DNA of 64,000 bases from Aromatoleum toluvorans. Lineage in GTDB: Bacteria > Pseudomonadota > Gammaproteobacteria > Burkholderiales > Rhodocyclaceae. The stretch is taken from contig NZ_WTVN01000027.1 in assembly GCF_012910905.1 (NCBI RefSeq), positions 1 to 64,000 on the forward strand, written 5' to 3'. Of this stretch, positions 1 through 8,953 are shown in pieces. Position 1 is the stretch's first letter. Each line of letters begins with the position of its first letter. A program made the position numbers and the translations under genes. The notes below the pieces were generated by a model, which was not told where the DNA came from, ran no database searches, and saw nothing but the letters and a program-made list of their open reading frames with translations.

Positions 1-1974
1 GAGGAAGTCTTGCGGGCGGGTGACAAAGCGCCGGAGGGTCATCCACACCAGTGTTCGGCCTTGCGCGAAGGTGATGCGTCGCGCGCGCATCGCAACGTAC
101 AGCGTCAGCGAGAAGCTCACGGCGAGGTTGGTCAGGCCGATGAGCGCGACGCCGGTGGCGGCGAGGGCCGCGGCTTTCCATCCGAGGGCGAAGTCCAGCC
201 CGACGCCGGCATAGCCCACGTAGGCCGAGGAGAAGGCGATATGGCGGATGTCGAGGGGCAGGCCCAGGAGTACGCCCAGGGCCGTGACGCCGCCGAGGAG
301 GAAGCCGAAGAAGAAGTTGCCCGCGAGGGCACCGAGATTGTTCTCCACATAGGCGGCGATGCGCTCCATGCGCCTGGAGCCCAGGATGCGACGTGCCCAG
401 CGCAGTTGCAGGAGGCGTTCCGGAATGCGGCCGTACGCGCAGAGATTGTCGTAGTACCCGGAGATGAGTCCTGACAGGAAGAGGCAGACCCCGGCGATGG
501 CCGCAAAGATGACGGCGCCGCCGGCGGGGTCGATCTCGTCGAGCAGCGCGCGTGCCTTTTCCGGGGTGACGAAATGCGTCCCGGTGGTGGCGTACACGAT
601 CACGCCGAGCGCCGTCGCCACGGGGATCGCGATGCCGATGTTGCCGACGATGGCGGCCAGTTGGCTGCGAATCGTTCGCGCAATCAGTTCGACGAGGTTG
701 TCGAGATCGCGCGTCTTGCCGCGGGTTTCCCCGATCGAGGCGGCGATCGCGTTGGCGGTCATCGCCGGCTGCTTGGTCGCGACCGTGCCGCCGATGACGT
801 GGATGATGACGAATCCGATGCCGTAGTTCAGGCAGAAGGTCAGCGCGGCCGTGAGCGGCGCATGGCCCTGTTTCGCGAGCACGAGCTTGAAGGCGGCCAT
901 CAGCGCGATGATGAATCCGCCGAGTGCGGCCGAGCCCAGGATGCCGAAATACTCGCGGCGCGTCGAGGTGATGTAGTGCTCGCCGGTCTTGCTGGCGCTT
1001 TCGGTCATGCGCCGCGACAGCAGTTCGACATTTTTGCCGAGGTAGTCGGAAAGCCGGTGCTTGCGACATTCCGCGCGCACCAGTTCCTTGAACAGATCGA
1101 CGATCTGCGGGGCGACGTCCGCGAGCATGCGGCGTTTGCGCAGGCCGGCAAGCAGTTGTACCAGGCGGCCCATGCGGCGCAGGTGCTGTAGCAGGCGTTC
1201 GAGCTTGAACGTCAGGGTGAGGCTGGTACCGAGCTTGGCGGCGCGGCGCCGGATGCGCTGCAGGACTTCCTCGCACTGGTCGAGCATGACCTGGACGTGT
1301 TTCTCGTCTTCCACGAGCGTCGACGAGGTTGCCCACCACTGTGCGTAGTGCCTGATGTACGCCACCAGTTCGGCGTTCTGCGCGAGAAAGGCCGATTCGT
1401 GCTCCTCGAGGTCGGGATCGATGCGGATGAACTCGGGGTCGAGGCCGATCGCGCTGGCGTGGTAGGAGAGCACGCGCAGAGCCTCCAGGATTTCGGCAAT
1501 GGCGCCGGGCAGTTCACGGCCGTCGATTTCCGAGACGGGCGTTTCGTCGCCGAGAAGCGTGCGGATCAGCTCGCACCACAGCTCGTCGGAAACGGCGTTG
1601 ACCCACACTTCGTCGTCGGGCCGCCAGAACAGGACGGCGAGCACGTCCTTCATGTATGCGGTGTCGATGTAGTCGGGCAATAGCCGGCCGGAGATGCGCC
1701 GCGCCGTCTCGGAGAAGAATCCCGTCGACGGCAGCAGGCCGGACGACGCGTACAGCGAGACCTGCTTGCGCTCGCGGAACATCCGGCGGAGCGCGTCCGA
1801 CAGGCGTTGCCGCAGCTCCGGACGCGACTTGAGCGTATCGATCAGTCGCAGCAGCCGGGTTTCCGCGCCCGCCGCGTCGTTCGCCCTGGGCGGGCGCAAG
1901 TGTCCGATGAGGGCTTTCCACTGCGCGAGTTCGTCGTATTCCGGGTTCCCCAGTTGTTCAAGCAGTCGATCCAT
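1..1974 (-). CDS. Gcr-like site-specific recombinase family membrane protein, C-terminus cut by window edge
   Basis: The minus-strand frame is open from 1974 to the left edge, giving 658 codons without a stop. The start chosen (MDRLLEQLGNP) has AGGA about 11 nt upstream; an in-frame ATG 10 codons further upstream lacks a ribosome binding site. The first ~370 residues are helical and soluble. The rest holds several hydrophobic segments, for example AALGGFIIALMAAFKLVLA and AVIFAAIAGVCLFLSGLISG, and the conserved stretch SGLISGYYDNLCAYGRIPER. This is the layout of the family annotated as site-specific recombinase Gcr. That name comes from Neisseria; the multi-spanning membrane architecture makes a classical recombinase role doubtful. 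It is divergent from uup. Confidence 0.8.
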   Translation of the reverse strand, partial: MDRLLEQLGNPEYDELAQWKALIGHLRPPRANDAAGAETRLLRLIDTLKSRPELRQRLSDALRRMFRERKQVSLYASSGLLPSTGFFSETARRISGRLLPDYIDTAYMKDVLAVLFWRPDDEVWVNAVSDELWCELIRTLLGDETPVSEIDGRELPGAIAEILEALRVLSYHASAIGLDPEFIRIDPDLEEHESAFLAQNAELVAYIRHYAQWWATSSTLVEDEKHVQVMLDQCEEVLQRIRRRAAKLGTSLTLTFKLERLLQHLRRMGRLVQLLAGLRKRRMLADVAPQIVDLFKELVRAECRKHRLSDYLGKNVELLSRRMTESASKTGEHYITSTRREYFGILGSAALGGFIIALMAAFKLVLAKQGHAPLTAALTFCLNYGIGFVIIHVIGGTVATKQPAMTANAIAASIGETRGKTRDLDNLVELIARTIRSQLAAIVGNIGIAIPVATALGVIVYATTGTHFVTPEKARALLDEIDPAGGAVIFAAIAGVCLFLSGLISGYYDNLCAYGRIPERLLQLRWARRILGSRRMERIAAYVENNLGALAGNFFFGFLLGGVTALGVLLGLPLDIRHIAFSSAYVGYAGVGLDFALGWKAAALAATGVALIGLTNLAVSFSLTLYVAMRARRITFAQGRTLVWMTLRRFVTRPQDFL

Positions 1975-2090
1975 GCAGTTTCGTTTTCCTGTCGCTTTCG
2001 TCATGTCATGCTGCGCTGCGCAAGAATCAGCGCGCCCGCCATCTTATCAGCCCGCTAAAATGCGGATCCCGCTTCGCGAGTAACAGTCCA

Positions 2091-3995
2091 ATGCCGCTTC
2101 TGTCTGTCGAAAATGCCTGCCTAGCCTTCGGCCACGTCGATCTGCTCGATCACGCCGAATTCCAGCTCGATGGCGGGGAGCGGGTGGCCTTGATCGGACG
2201 CAACGGTTCGGGCAAGTCCAGCCTGCTGAAGGCGCTGGCCGGGCAGGCCGCGCTCGATGACGGGTCGGTGTGGCGCCAGTCCGGCCTCAAGGTCGCGTAC
2301 GTGCCGCAGGAGGCGGATTTCCCGCTCGATCGCGACGTCTTCGCGACGATTGCCGATGGTCTGGGAGACGCTGCGCGCCTGCTCGTCGATTATCACGATG
2401 CGATGCATGCGGTGGCCGAGTCCGCGAGCGCGGAGGCGCTGGCACGGCTGGACGCCTTGCAGCATGCGGTCGATGCGGCCGACGCGTGGCGGCTCAACCA
2501 GCGCGTGGACGAGGTCATCGTCCGCCTCGCGCTGCCGGGCGAGGCGCTGGTTTCGAGCCTGTCGGGCGGCGGGGTGAAGCGCGTGGCGCTCGCGCGGGCG
2601 CTCGTCTCGGAGCCCGATCTGCTGCTGCTCGACGAACCGACCAACCACCTCGACCTCGACGGCATCCTCTGGCTCGAATCGCTGATCCGCGACTTTCGCG
2701 GCGCGGTGGTCGTGATCACGCACGACCGGGTGTTTCTCGACAACGTCGCGACGCGCATCGTCGAGCTCGACCGCGGCCGCCTGAGCAGCTACCCGGGCAG
2801 ATTCAGCGATTACCAGCGCCGCAAGGCGGAGGAGCTCGAGGCCGAGGCCAAGGCCAACGCACGCTTCGACAAGGTCCTCGCGCAGGAGGAAGTGTGGATC
2901 CGCAAGGGCGTCGAGGCGCGCCGGACCCGCAACGAGGGGCGCGTCCGGCGGCTCGAGGCGCTGCGGCGCGATCGTGCCGCCCGGCGCGATCGCCTGGGCA
3001 ACGTGAAGCTTGCGGTGGACAAGGGCGAGCAGAGCGGCCAGATGGTCGCCGAACTGACCGACGTCACCAAGCGTTTCGGCGACCGCGCGGTGGTGCGCGA
3101 TTTTTCCACCCGCATCATGCGCGGCGACCGCGTCGGCCTGATCGGGCCGAACGGTGCGGGCAAGACCACGCTGCTCAAGCTCATCCTCGGCGAGATCGCG
3201 CCCGACGGCGGCACCGTGCGCCGCGGCACGCGCCAGACCGTCGCCTATTTCGATCAGCTGCGTGCCCAACTCGACCCGGAACTGCCGCTGACCGAAGTCA
3301 TCAGCCCGGGCTCGGATTACGTCGAGATCGGCGGCGAGCGCAAGCATGTCATCGGCTACCTGGGCGACTTCCTGTTCGCCCCGCAGCGCGCGCGTTCGCC
3401 GGTGAAATCCCTGTCGGGCGGGGAGCGCAACCGGCTCCTGCTCGCACGCCTGTTTGCGCGGCCGGCGAACGTCATGGTGCTCGACGAGCCGACCAACGAC
3501 CTCGACATCGAAACGCTCGACCTGCTCGAGGAGTTGCTCGCCGCATACGACGGCACGCTTTTCCTCGTCAGCCACGACCGCGCCTTCCTCGACAACGTCG
3601 TGACCCAGGTGATCGCGGCCGAGGGCGACGGGCGCTGGGGCGAGTATGCCGGCGGCTATGCGGACTGGCAGCGGGTGAGGCAGGCCGCCGCCGAACGCGA
3701 GGCGGAGGAAACGAAGGTCGCGACGCCGAAGCCCGCCCCCGCCGCCGCCAAGCCCGCGGCGGCGAAAAGCGGGAAGCTCACGTTCAACGAGAAGCGCGAA
3801 CTCGATGCCTTGCCCGATCGCATTGCCGCGCTCGAGGCCGAACAGACGTCATTGCACGCACGCATGGCCGACCCCGCGTTGTACCAGCAGGCGCCGCAGG
3901 AAGTCGCCCGCATCAAGGCGCGCCTGGACGAACTCGAAGGCGAGATCGAAGCGGCGCTTGTCCGCTGGGAGGCACTGGAAAGTCGCGCCGGCTGA
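2091..3995 (+). CDS. uup: ABC-F ATPase Uup
   Basis: 634 residues, a soluble ABC-F protein with two nucleotide-binding domains and no membrane segment. The first Walker A (GRNGSGKSS) is at about residues 36-44, with signature LSGGG near 157 and Walker B LLLLDEPTNHLDLDG near 177. The second Walker A (GPNGAGKTT) is near 351, with signature LSGGE and Walker B MVLDEPTNDLD. A charged linker separates the domains, and a C-terminal coiled coil (about 570-634) follows an Ala/Pro/Lys-rich hinge. That C-terminal coiled coil is characteristic of Uup within the ABC-F group, whose members act on ribosomes or branched DNA intermediates. The first signature ends in Gly instead of the usual Gln. It ends 9 nt before the convergent GIDE-like gene. 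Confidence 0.93.
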   Translation: MPLLSVENACLAFGHVDLLDHAEFQLDGGERVALIGRNGSGKSSLLKALAGQAALDDGSVWRQSGLKVAYVPQEADFPLDRDVFATIADGLGDAARLLVDYHDAMHAVAESASAEALARLDALQHAVDAADAWRLNQRVDEVIVRLALPGEALVSSLSGGGVKRVALARALVSEPDLLLLDEPTNHLDLDGILWLESLIRDFRGAVVVITHDRVFLDNVATRIVELDRGRLSSYPGRFSDYQRRKAEELEAEAKANARFDKVLAQEEVWIRKGVEARRTRNEGRVRRLEALRRDRAARRDRLGNVKLAVDKGEQSGQMVAELTDVTKRFGDRAVVRDFSTRIMRGDRVGLIGPNGAGKTTLLKLILGEIAPDGGTVRRGTRQTVAYFDQLRAQLDPELPLTEVISPGSDYVEIGGERKHVIGYLGDFLFAPQRARSPVKSLSGGERNRLLLARLFARPANVMVLDEPTNDLDIETLDLLEELLAAYDGTLFLVSHDRAFLDNVVTQVIAAEGDGRWGEYAGGYADWQRVRQAAAEREAEETKVATPKPAPAAAKPAAAKSGKLTFNEKRELDALPDRIAALEAEQTSLHARMADPALYQQAPQEVARIKARLDELEGEIEAALVRWEALESRAG

Positions 3996-4004
3996 TGCGA
4001 CCGC

Positions 4005-4913
4005 TCAGCCGGTGACGCCGACGATGCCGCCGAGCCAGGACGCCGCGGCGGCGGAGGCGAAGAATACGGCGACGTGATAGGCCGACCACCAGCGGTAGCG
4101 CGCCGCGAGGCGGTCGGGATCGAGGTCGGAGATCAGGAACAGCGACTTCGATGCGGGTTTGCGCACGACATGCGCCTCGGGTGCGGACAGGATCTCGTCC
4201 CGCAGCTGCGTGACTTCCCGCCGGGCCTGGCTGCGCGCCAGTTCCCATTCGCGCAGGTCGATTTCGCCGTCGCCGTCGAGGTCGAAGCGTTCCAGCAGGG
4301 CCTTGCGGTCCGATTTCCAATGGTCGAGCAGTTCGCGCGTCTGTCGCCCGATGTCGAACTCGGGTGCGACGCTGCCGAGCGTCGCAAAGTCGCCCAGCAC
4401 GTAGAGGCGGTCGCGGTCGATCAGGCACCACTGGGTGTGGCGCGTGTCGCCCCGGGTGTAGGTTTCCTGCCGGCGCACCATCATGTCCGCGCCTTCGGGA
4501 TCCACCGCGCACGCGCCGCTGCCGTCATCGAGGAGGAAGGAGGCGTCGCTCTCGTCCGTCGCCTCGTGACGCCACTTGCCGTCGCTGTCACGGCGTTCGG
4601 TACGCACGCGGTACCACAGCACGGGCAGGCCATTGACCGGTGACAGCAGCGGCGTGCCGTCGAGCGGGCGACCGCGTCCGCGCAGCTCGACGTAGCCCTG
4701 CGCGGCGGAGGCGATGCGCGACGTCGGCGTATCGGCGATCACGCGTGCCGCGCGGACCGAGCGCTGCCAGCCGTACAGGCTGCTGGCAGCCAGGAAACCG
4801 ATACCGAGCCCCCATCCCTTGCCGGGGGCGGTCTTGAACACGAGCGCGATGGTCAGGAGGTGCAGCGTCGGCAGCGTGAGGTTTGCGACGTCGCGGCGCA
4901 GGCGGGTCAGCAT
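4005..4913 (-). CDS. GIDE-domain membrane protein with a canonical EF-hand, partner of LemA
   Basis: 302 residues. There is an N-terminal hydrophobic segment (about 12-48), a GIDE/MULAN-like middle region (about 65-180; LSPVNGLPVLWYRVRTER and FLLDDGSGACAVDPEGA are typical) and a C-terminal hydrophobic segment (about 276-298). No RING finger follows, as usual for bacterial members. Between the GIDE region and the C-terminal membrane segment lies a textbook 12-residue EF-hand loop, D211-x-D213-x-D215-G-x-I218-x-x-x-E222, so the protein probably binds calcium. It follows lemA by 37 nt on the same strand; LemA and GIDE proteins are frequent neighbours. The function is unknown, probably envelope-related. 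Confidence 0.8.
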   Translation of the reverse strand: MLTRLRRDVANLTLPTLHLLTIALVFKTAPGKGWGLGIGFLAASSLYGWQRSVRAARVIADTPTSRIASAAQGYVELRGRGRPLDGTPLLSPVNGLPVLWYRVRTERRDSDGKWRHEATDESDASFLLDDGSGACAVDPEGADMMVRRQETYTRGDTRHTQWCLIDRDRLYVLGDFATLGSVAPEFDIGRQTRELLDHWKSDRKALLERFDLDGDGEIDLREWELARSQARREVTQLRDEILSAPEAHVVRKPASKSLFLISDLDPDRLAARYRWWSAYHVAVFFASAAAASWLGGIVGVTG

Positions 4914-4950
4914 GCGGCGGTCGGGGGCGCGCCGTGGGACGACGGTGCGA

Positions 4951-5526
4951 TCACGTGCCGAACAGGGCCTTCAGATCGACGTCGGCTTTTTCCGCGCTTG
5001 CGAATACGAGCAGCGGCTTCGATTCGAACTGGAACATCTGCGCGACGAAGGCATCGGGGAACTGCTCGATGCGGACGTTGTGCAGATTGACCGATTCGTT
5101 GTACCACTCGCGACGGTCCGCGATGCCGTTTTCCAGCGCCGTGATGCGCGTCTGCAACTGCATGAAGTGCTCGTTGGCGCGCAGCTCGGGATACGCCTCG
5201 GCAACGGCGAAAATCTGTCCGAGCCCGGTGCGCAGCATTCCTTCCGCCCTGCCCAGCGCGGCGACGTCCTGCTGCTCGCGCGCACTGGCAATCCGTGCGC
5301 GTGCTTCCGTCACCCGCTGCAGGGTTTCCTGTTCGAACTGCTTGTATTGCCGGCACACTTCGACCAGCTTGGGCAATTCGTCGTGGCGCTGCTTGAGCAG
5401 GACGTCGATGTTCGCCCACGCCTTGGCGACGTTGTGCTTGAGCTGGATCAGGCCGTTGTAGACGACAATCGCATACAGCAGGGCGAGGACCAGTGCCCCG
5501 AGCGCGATGGCTGCGGACATGCTCAT
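4951..5526 (-). CDS. lemA: LemA family protein
   Basis: 191 residues. It has an N-terminal signal-anchor (AIALGALVLALLYAIVVYNG) followed by an extended helical region with the LemA hallmarks: YNGLIQLKHNVAKAWANIDVLLKQRHDELPKLVE, and near the end YNESVNLHNVRIEQFPD. The start at 5526 is preceded by GGGGAG at a good distance; the longer open frame upstream has no family similarity. LemA proteins are membrane-anchored helical bundles exposed outside the cytoplasmic membrane and often pair with GIDE or TPM-domain proteins, as here. The biochemical role is not established. Confidence 0.9.
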   Translation of the reverse strand: MSMSAAIALGALVLALLYAIVVYNGLIQLKHNVAKAWANIDVLLKQRHDELPKLVEVCRQYKQFEQETLQRVTEARARIASAREQQDVAALGRAEGMLRTGLGQIFAVAEAYPELRANEHFMQLQTRITALENGIADRREWYNESVNLHNVRIEQFPDAFVAQMFQFESKPLLVFASAEKADVDLKALFGT

Positions 5527-5597
5527 TGTGATTTCTCCCCTTGTTGCGACGGCATGATATACGCAATCCGGGTCCGTCGAGGACGGACGCGCGGGAC

Positions 5598-6452
5598 TCA
5601 GGTCGCGGGCGGGAAGAAGCGGTGGAGTTCTTCGGCCGGGGCGCCGAGTCGCGCAAGCAGCAGCTCGGGGCTCAGATGCACCAGCTCGCTCAGTTCGGCG
5701 ATGTCGTCGGGGAGGGCGTCGTTGTCCCAGCCCGATTGCAGGTGACGTGCAACAGCGTTCGCGAGCAGCACGTTGCGCACGCGCGGATTGCCCGCCTGGT
5801 CCGCATCCATCAGCGTGACGAGCAGCTCGGGCAGCTTCCAGGCGCGTACCAGCCCTGCCTGGATCTCGTGGGCCGTGACGCCGAAGACCGCCCGCTGCGC
5901 GTCGGCACGGCGCAACCAGCGGTTCGCGCGCTGCATTTCGAACACCCGCTGCGTCATCGCCGGGGCAAACGTCCAGCACATGATCTCGACGGCGTCCTTC
6001 AACAGGGCCGCGACGGTGATCTCGTCCACGTCGAGGTCATGGCGCAGGATCGCCCAGTCGCGCGCGAGGTGGGCGGCACGTCGCGCCCGGCCTATCGTTC
6101 CCAGCACCCCGACCAGCGCCTGGGGGTGGGCGGCCAGGCGCTCCTCCACCGTGCCCAGCCCGGAAAAGATCGCGAAGAACGGCGTGACGCCCATCATCAT
6201 GATGGCCCGTTCTATCGTCGTGATGTCGTGATTCTGCTTCGGTCCGCGTCTGGCCTGAAGCGTGGTCAGCACCTTCAGGGTCATCAGCGGGTCCGCAATC
6301 ACGACCGCCGCGACCTGCCTGCCGCCGGTCGAGTCGCTGGCGGCAAGCGTCCCGAATTCCTGCACGGTCCGGCGCAGCACGGGTACATCCTGTGCCGACA
6401 GGAAATCCACATACGCGTCGGCCGATGCGAACGGGGTATCGATGAAGGTCAT
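5598..6452 (-). CDS. HDOD domain protein
   Basis: 284 residues with no membrane segment. Residues about 18-220 match the HDOD fold: PVLRRTVQEFGTLAA, a VVIADPLMTLKVLTTLQAR segment typical of the domain start, then IERAIMMMGVTPFF. HDOD domains are catalytically dead relatives of HD phosphohydrolases, usually found in signalling proteins. No second domain is attached, so an output or partner cannot be named. It lies upstream of lemA on the same strand (71 nt gap) and is divergent from the acuI-like gene. Confidence 0.75.
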   Translation of the reverse strand: MTFIDTPFASADAYVDFLSAQDVPVLRRTVQEFGTLAASDSTGGRQVAAVVIADPLMTLKVLTTLQARRGPKQNHDITTIERAIMMMGVTPFFAIFSGLGTVEERLAAHPQALVGVLGTIGRARRAAHLARDWAILRHDLDVDEITVAALLKDAVEIMCWTFAPAMTQRVFEMQRANRWLRRADAQRAVFGVTAHEIQAGLVRAWKLPELLVTLMDADQAGNPRVRNVLLANAVARHLQSGWDNDALPDDIAELSELVHLSPELLLARLGAPAEELHRFFPPAT

Positions 6453-6607
6453 GGGCGTCCCCGGGGGGCAGGTATGTCCATTATCGGCAGGAGCAAGGGG
6501 GAAATGAAGGGCGGGCAGCGATTGCCGCGGGCGCCCTCGGCTAATTGGCTATAATCGGCGCGAAAAACGCGGCATCGTGCTGCGGACCGGAGAGGAGTAG
6601 AGCGCAA

Positions 6608-7606
6608 GTGAATACACCCTTCAAGGCTTTCCTGATCGACCAGGACGAGAACAAGCAGATCGTCAGCCGCCTGGCCACCCTCGACGCGGCACAACTGGAT
6701 GCAGGCGAGGTCCTCATCCGCGTTCATTACTCCAGCATCAACTACAAGGACGCGCTCGCGGCGACCGGCGCCGGCAAGATCATCCGCCGCTTCCCGTGTG
6801 TCGGCGGCATCGACATGAGCGGCGAGGTCGTCGAGAGCGCCGATGCGCGCTTCAAGCCCGGCGACAAGGTCATTGCGACCAGCTTCGACATCGGCGTGGC
6901 GCATCACGGCGGTTACGCCGAGTATGCGCGCGTGCCGGCGGGCTGGGTCGTGCCCTTGCCGCAGGGGCTGGACCTGCTCGACGCGATGGCCCTGGGCACC
7001 GCCGGCTTCACGGCGGCGCTGGGCATCGTGCGCATGGAAGACAACGGCCTCGCGCCCGCGAACGGGCCGGTCGTCGTGACCGGTGCCACCGGCGGCGTCG
7101 GCGGCCTGGCAATCGACATGCTCGCGCGTCTCGGGTATCACGTGGTCGCCCTCACCGGCAAGGAGGCGGAAGGCGATTACCTCACGATGCTCGGGGCGGC
7201 GGAGATCAAGCTGCGCAGCACGATCGACCTCGACAAGGTGCGCCCGCTCGAGGCCGCGCAGTGGGCCGGCGCGGTCGACAACGTTGGCGGGCCGATCCTC
7301 CACTGGGTCCTCGCCACGATGAAGCAGGCCGGCACCGTCGCCAGCATCGGCAACGCCGCGAGCTTCAAGCTCGACACCACGGTGTTCCCGTTCATCCTGC
7401 GTGGCGTCAGCCTGCTGGGCATCGATTCCGGCTACATGGGCTTCCCCACCCGCCAGCGGGTGTGGGACCGCCTCGCCACCGATCTCAAGCCGCGCCACCT
7501 CGCTGCCGTTACCCGGACCATTGCACTCGATGACCTGCCCGAGGCGTTCGACGCCTACATCAAGGGCGCGGTCAAGGGACGTACGGTCGTACGGATCGGC
7601 GCCTGA
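6608..7606 (+). CDS. acuI: YhdH/AcuI-type MDR oxidoreductase (acrylyl-CoA reductase family)
   Basis: 332 residues. A GTG start at 6608 is preceded by GGAGAGGAG; the frame is open 21 codons further upstream but without family similarity. It is a medium-chain dehydrogenase/reductase without the zinc ligands: YSSINYKDALAATGAGKI and FPCVGGIDMSGEVVES at the N-terminus are diagnostic of the YhdH/AcuI family, and the Rossmann motif VVVTGATGGVGGLA follows in the middle. Family members reduce acryloyl-CoA to propionyl-CoA with NADPH. The nearby prpE (1.3 kb downstream, same strand) handles propionate, so a shared C3 role is plausible but not proven. Confidence 0.85.
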   Translation: MNTPFKAFLIDQDENKQIVSRLATLDAAQLDAGEVLIRVHYSSINYKDALAATGAGKIIRRFPCVGGIDMSGEVVESADARFKPGDKVIATSFDIGVAHHGGYAEYARVPAGWVVPLPQGLDLLDAMALGTAGFTAALGIVRMEDNGLAPANGPVVVTGATGGVGGLAIDMLARLGYHVVALTGKEAEGDYLTMLGAAEIKLRSTIDLDKVRPLEAAQWAGAVDNVGGPILHWVLATMKQAGTVASIGNAASFKLDTTVFPFILRGVSLLGIDSGYMGFPTRQRVWDRLATDLKPRHLAAVTRTIALDDLPEAFDAYIKGAVKGRTVVRIGA

Positions 7607-7624
7607 AGCGGGAAAGGATTCATT

Positions 7625-8809
7625 ATGAGCGAGCAGGGTAATCAGCCGCTGCCCAAGGTGTTGATCGTCGACGACTCGCGGATGGTGCGCGCCTCGATCG
7701 TCAAGCTGATCAGGGGGCGCTTCGAGTTCCGCGAAGAGGCTGACGGCGAGGCCGGGTGGCAAGCCCTGCTCGTCGATCCGTCGATCCATCTGGTGCTGAC
7801 CGACATCGGCATGCCCCAGCTCGACGGCTACGGCTTCCTGGAGCGCATCCGCTCTTCGAAGCTGTCGCGCGTCCAGGAGCTTCCCGTCATCGTCATCTCG
7901 GGCGAGGAAGACGACGCGGTGCGCGAACGCGCCCGCCAGCTCGGGGCCAACGATTTCATCACCAAGGGCATCGGCGCGGCCGAGCTGCTGGCGCGCCTCG
8001 ACTCGCTGACGCGGCTGGCCCAGACACGGCGCGAGCTCGAGGAGAGCCGGGCCGCGCTCGCGAAGCAGAGCCCCGTCGATCCCGTCTCGGGCCTCGCGAC
8101 CGAGTCCTACATGACGTGGCGCGGCGAGCAGGACCTGGCGCTGGCCCGTCGCCATCAGGCCGACTTCAGCACGATGGTCGTCGAGATCGATCGCTACGAC
8201 CAGCTCATCACCGCCTACGGCGCGCACGTCGCGCAGCTGGTCACGCGCAAGCTGTCCGGCATCCTTGCGACCAAGGTGCGCAAGGAAGACACCGTCACCC
8301 AGATTGCGCCGTCGCAGTTCGTGGTCCTGACGCCCGGCACCGATCTCGGCGGCGTCTGTGCGTTCGCCCTGCGCATGCAGCAGACGCTGGAAAAGCTCGT
8401 GATGACCTATCGCGAGGACCGCATCCGCATCAGCGTGACCATCGGCGTCGCCAGCTCGTCCGTTGACGGCGCGCAAAGCGTCAGCGAACTGATCGGCGTG
8501 GCGATGAAGCGCACGCAGGCCGGCCGGCAGGCGGGTGGCAATCGCGTCGTGAGCGATCAGGGGGAAGTCACGCAGGAAGCGGTCGATCGCCTGGTCAAAC
8601 AGGTCGTCAGCATCGACCAGGTGCTCGGCCGGATCCGGGAAGGCGCAGGTGCTGCCGAACTCGATGCCCAGCTTCCGGCCGTGGTCGCCGCGCTGATGCC
8701 GCTGCTCCAGTTGATGGAAGCGCGTCTCGGCTGCGGGATTCCGCTGGACCGTCTTAGTCACTACAATTTCGGCCCTGGGGCTGGCGCGGAAGGCACGAAG
8801 AAGGCCTGA
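7625..8809 (+). CDS. Response regulator with degenerate GGDEF domain
   Basis: 394 residues. The N-terminal receiver domain (about 11-130) has the acidic pocket DD (16-17), phosphoacceptor D60 in LVLTDIGMPQLDGYGF and the conserved lysine in FITKG. A GGDEF-fold domain follows (about 145-310; DPVSGLATESYM at its start). Where the catalytic GG(D/E)EF should lie the protein reads IAPSQF, so diguanylate cyclase activity is not expected; it may bind nucleotide or act as a scaffold. The C-terminal ~85 residues are helical and unrecognised. The start has AAAGGATTC upstream and lies 18 nt after the acuI-like gene. Confidence 0.85.
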   Translation: MSEQGNQPLPKVLIVDDSRMVRASIVKLIRGRFEFREEADGEAGWQALLVDPSIHLVLTDIGMPQLDGYGFLERIRSSKLSRVQELPVIVISGEEDDAVRERARQLGANDFITKGIGAAELLARLDSLTRLAQTRRELEESRAALAKQSPVDPVSGLATESYMTWRGEQDLALARRHQADFSTMVVEIDRYDQLITAYGAHVAQLVTRKLSGILATKVRKEDTVTQIAPSQFVVLTPGTDLGGVCAFALRMQQTLEKLVMTYREDRIRISVTIGVASSSVDGAQSVSELIGVAMKRTQAGRQAGGNRVVSDQGEVTQEAVDRLVKQVVSIDQVLGRIREGAGAAELDAQLPAVVAALMPLLQLMEARLGCGIPLDRLSHYNFGPGAGAEGTKKA

Positions 8810-8953
8810 ATCGCTGTCCCGACAAACAATAACAACAAATAACAACAAAGCAGTGCAAGGTGGTGCCGTCGTTCCCGTGAGGAAAGGGCGGCGGTGCCGG
8901 AACGCTTATTAAAAAGCTGGCAGTACAGGGATACTAGAAGGGAGAGGAAGCTT

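Noticed and set aside
132-506. Small minus-strand frame rich in Ser/Pro/Arg
   Set aside because: An out-of-phase shadow of the Gcr-like recombinase gene.
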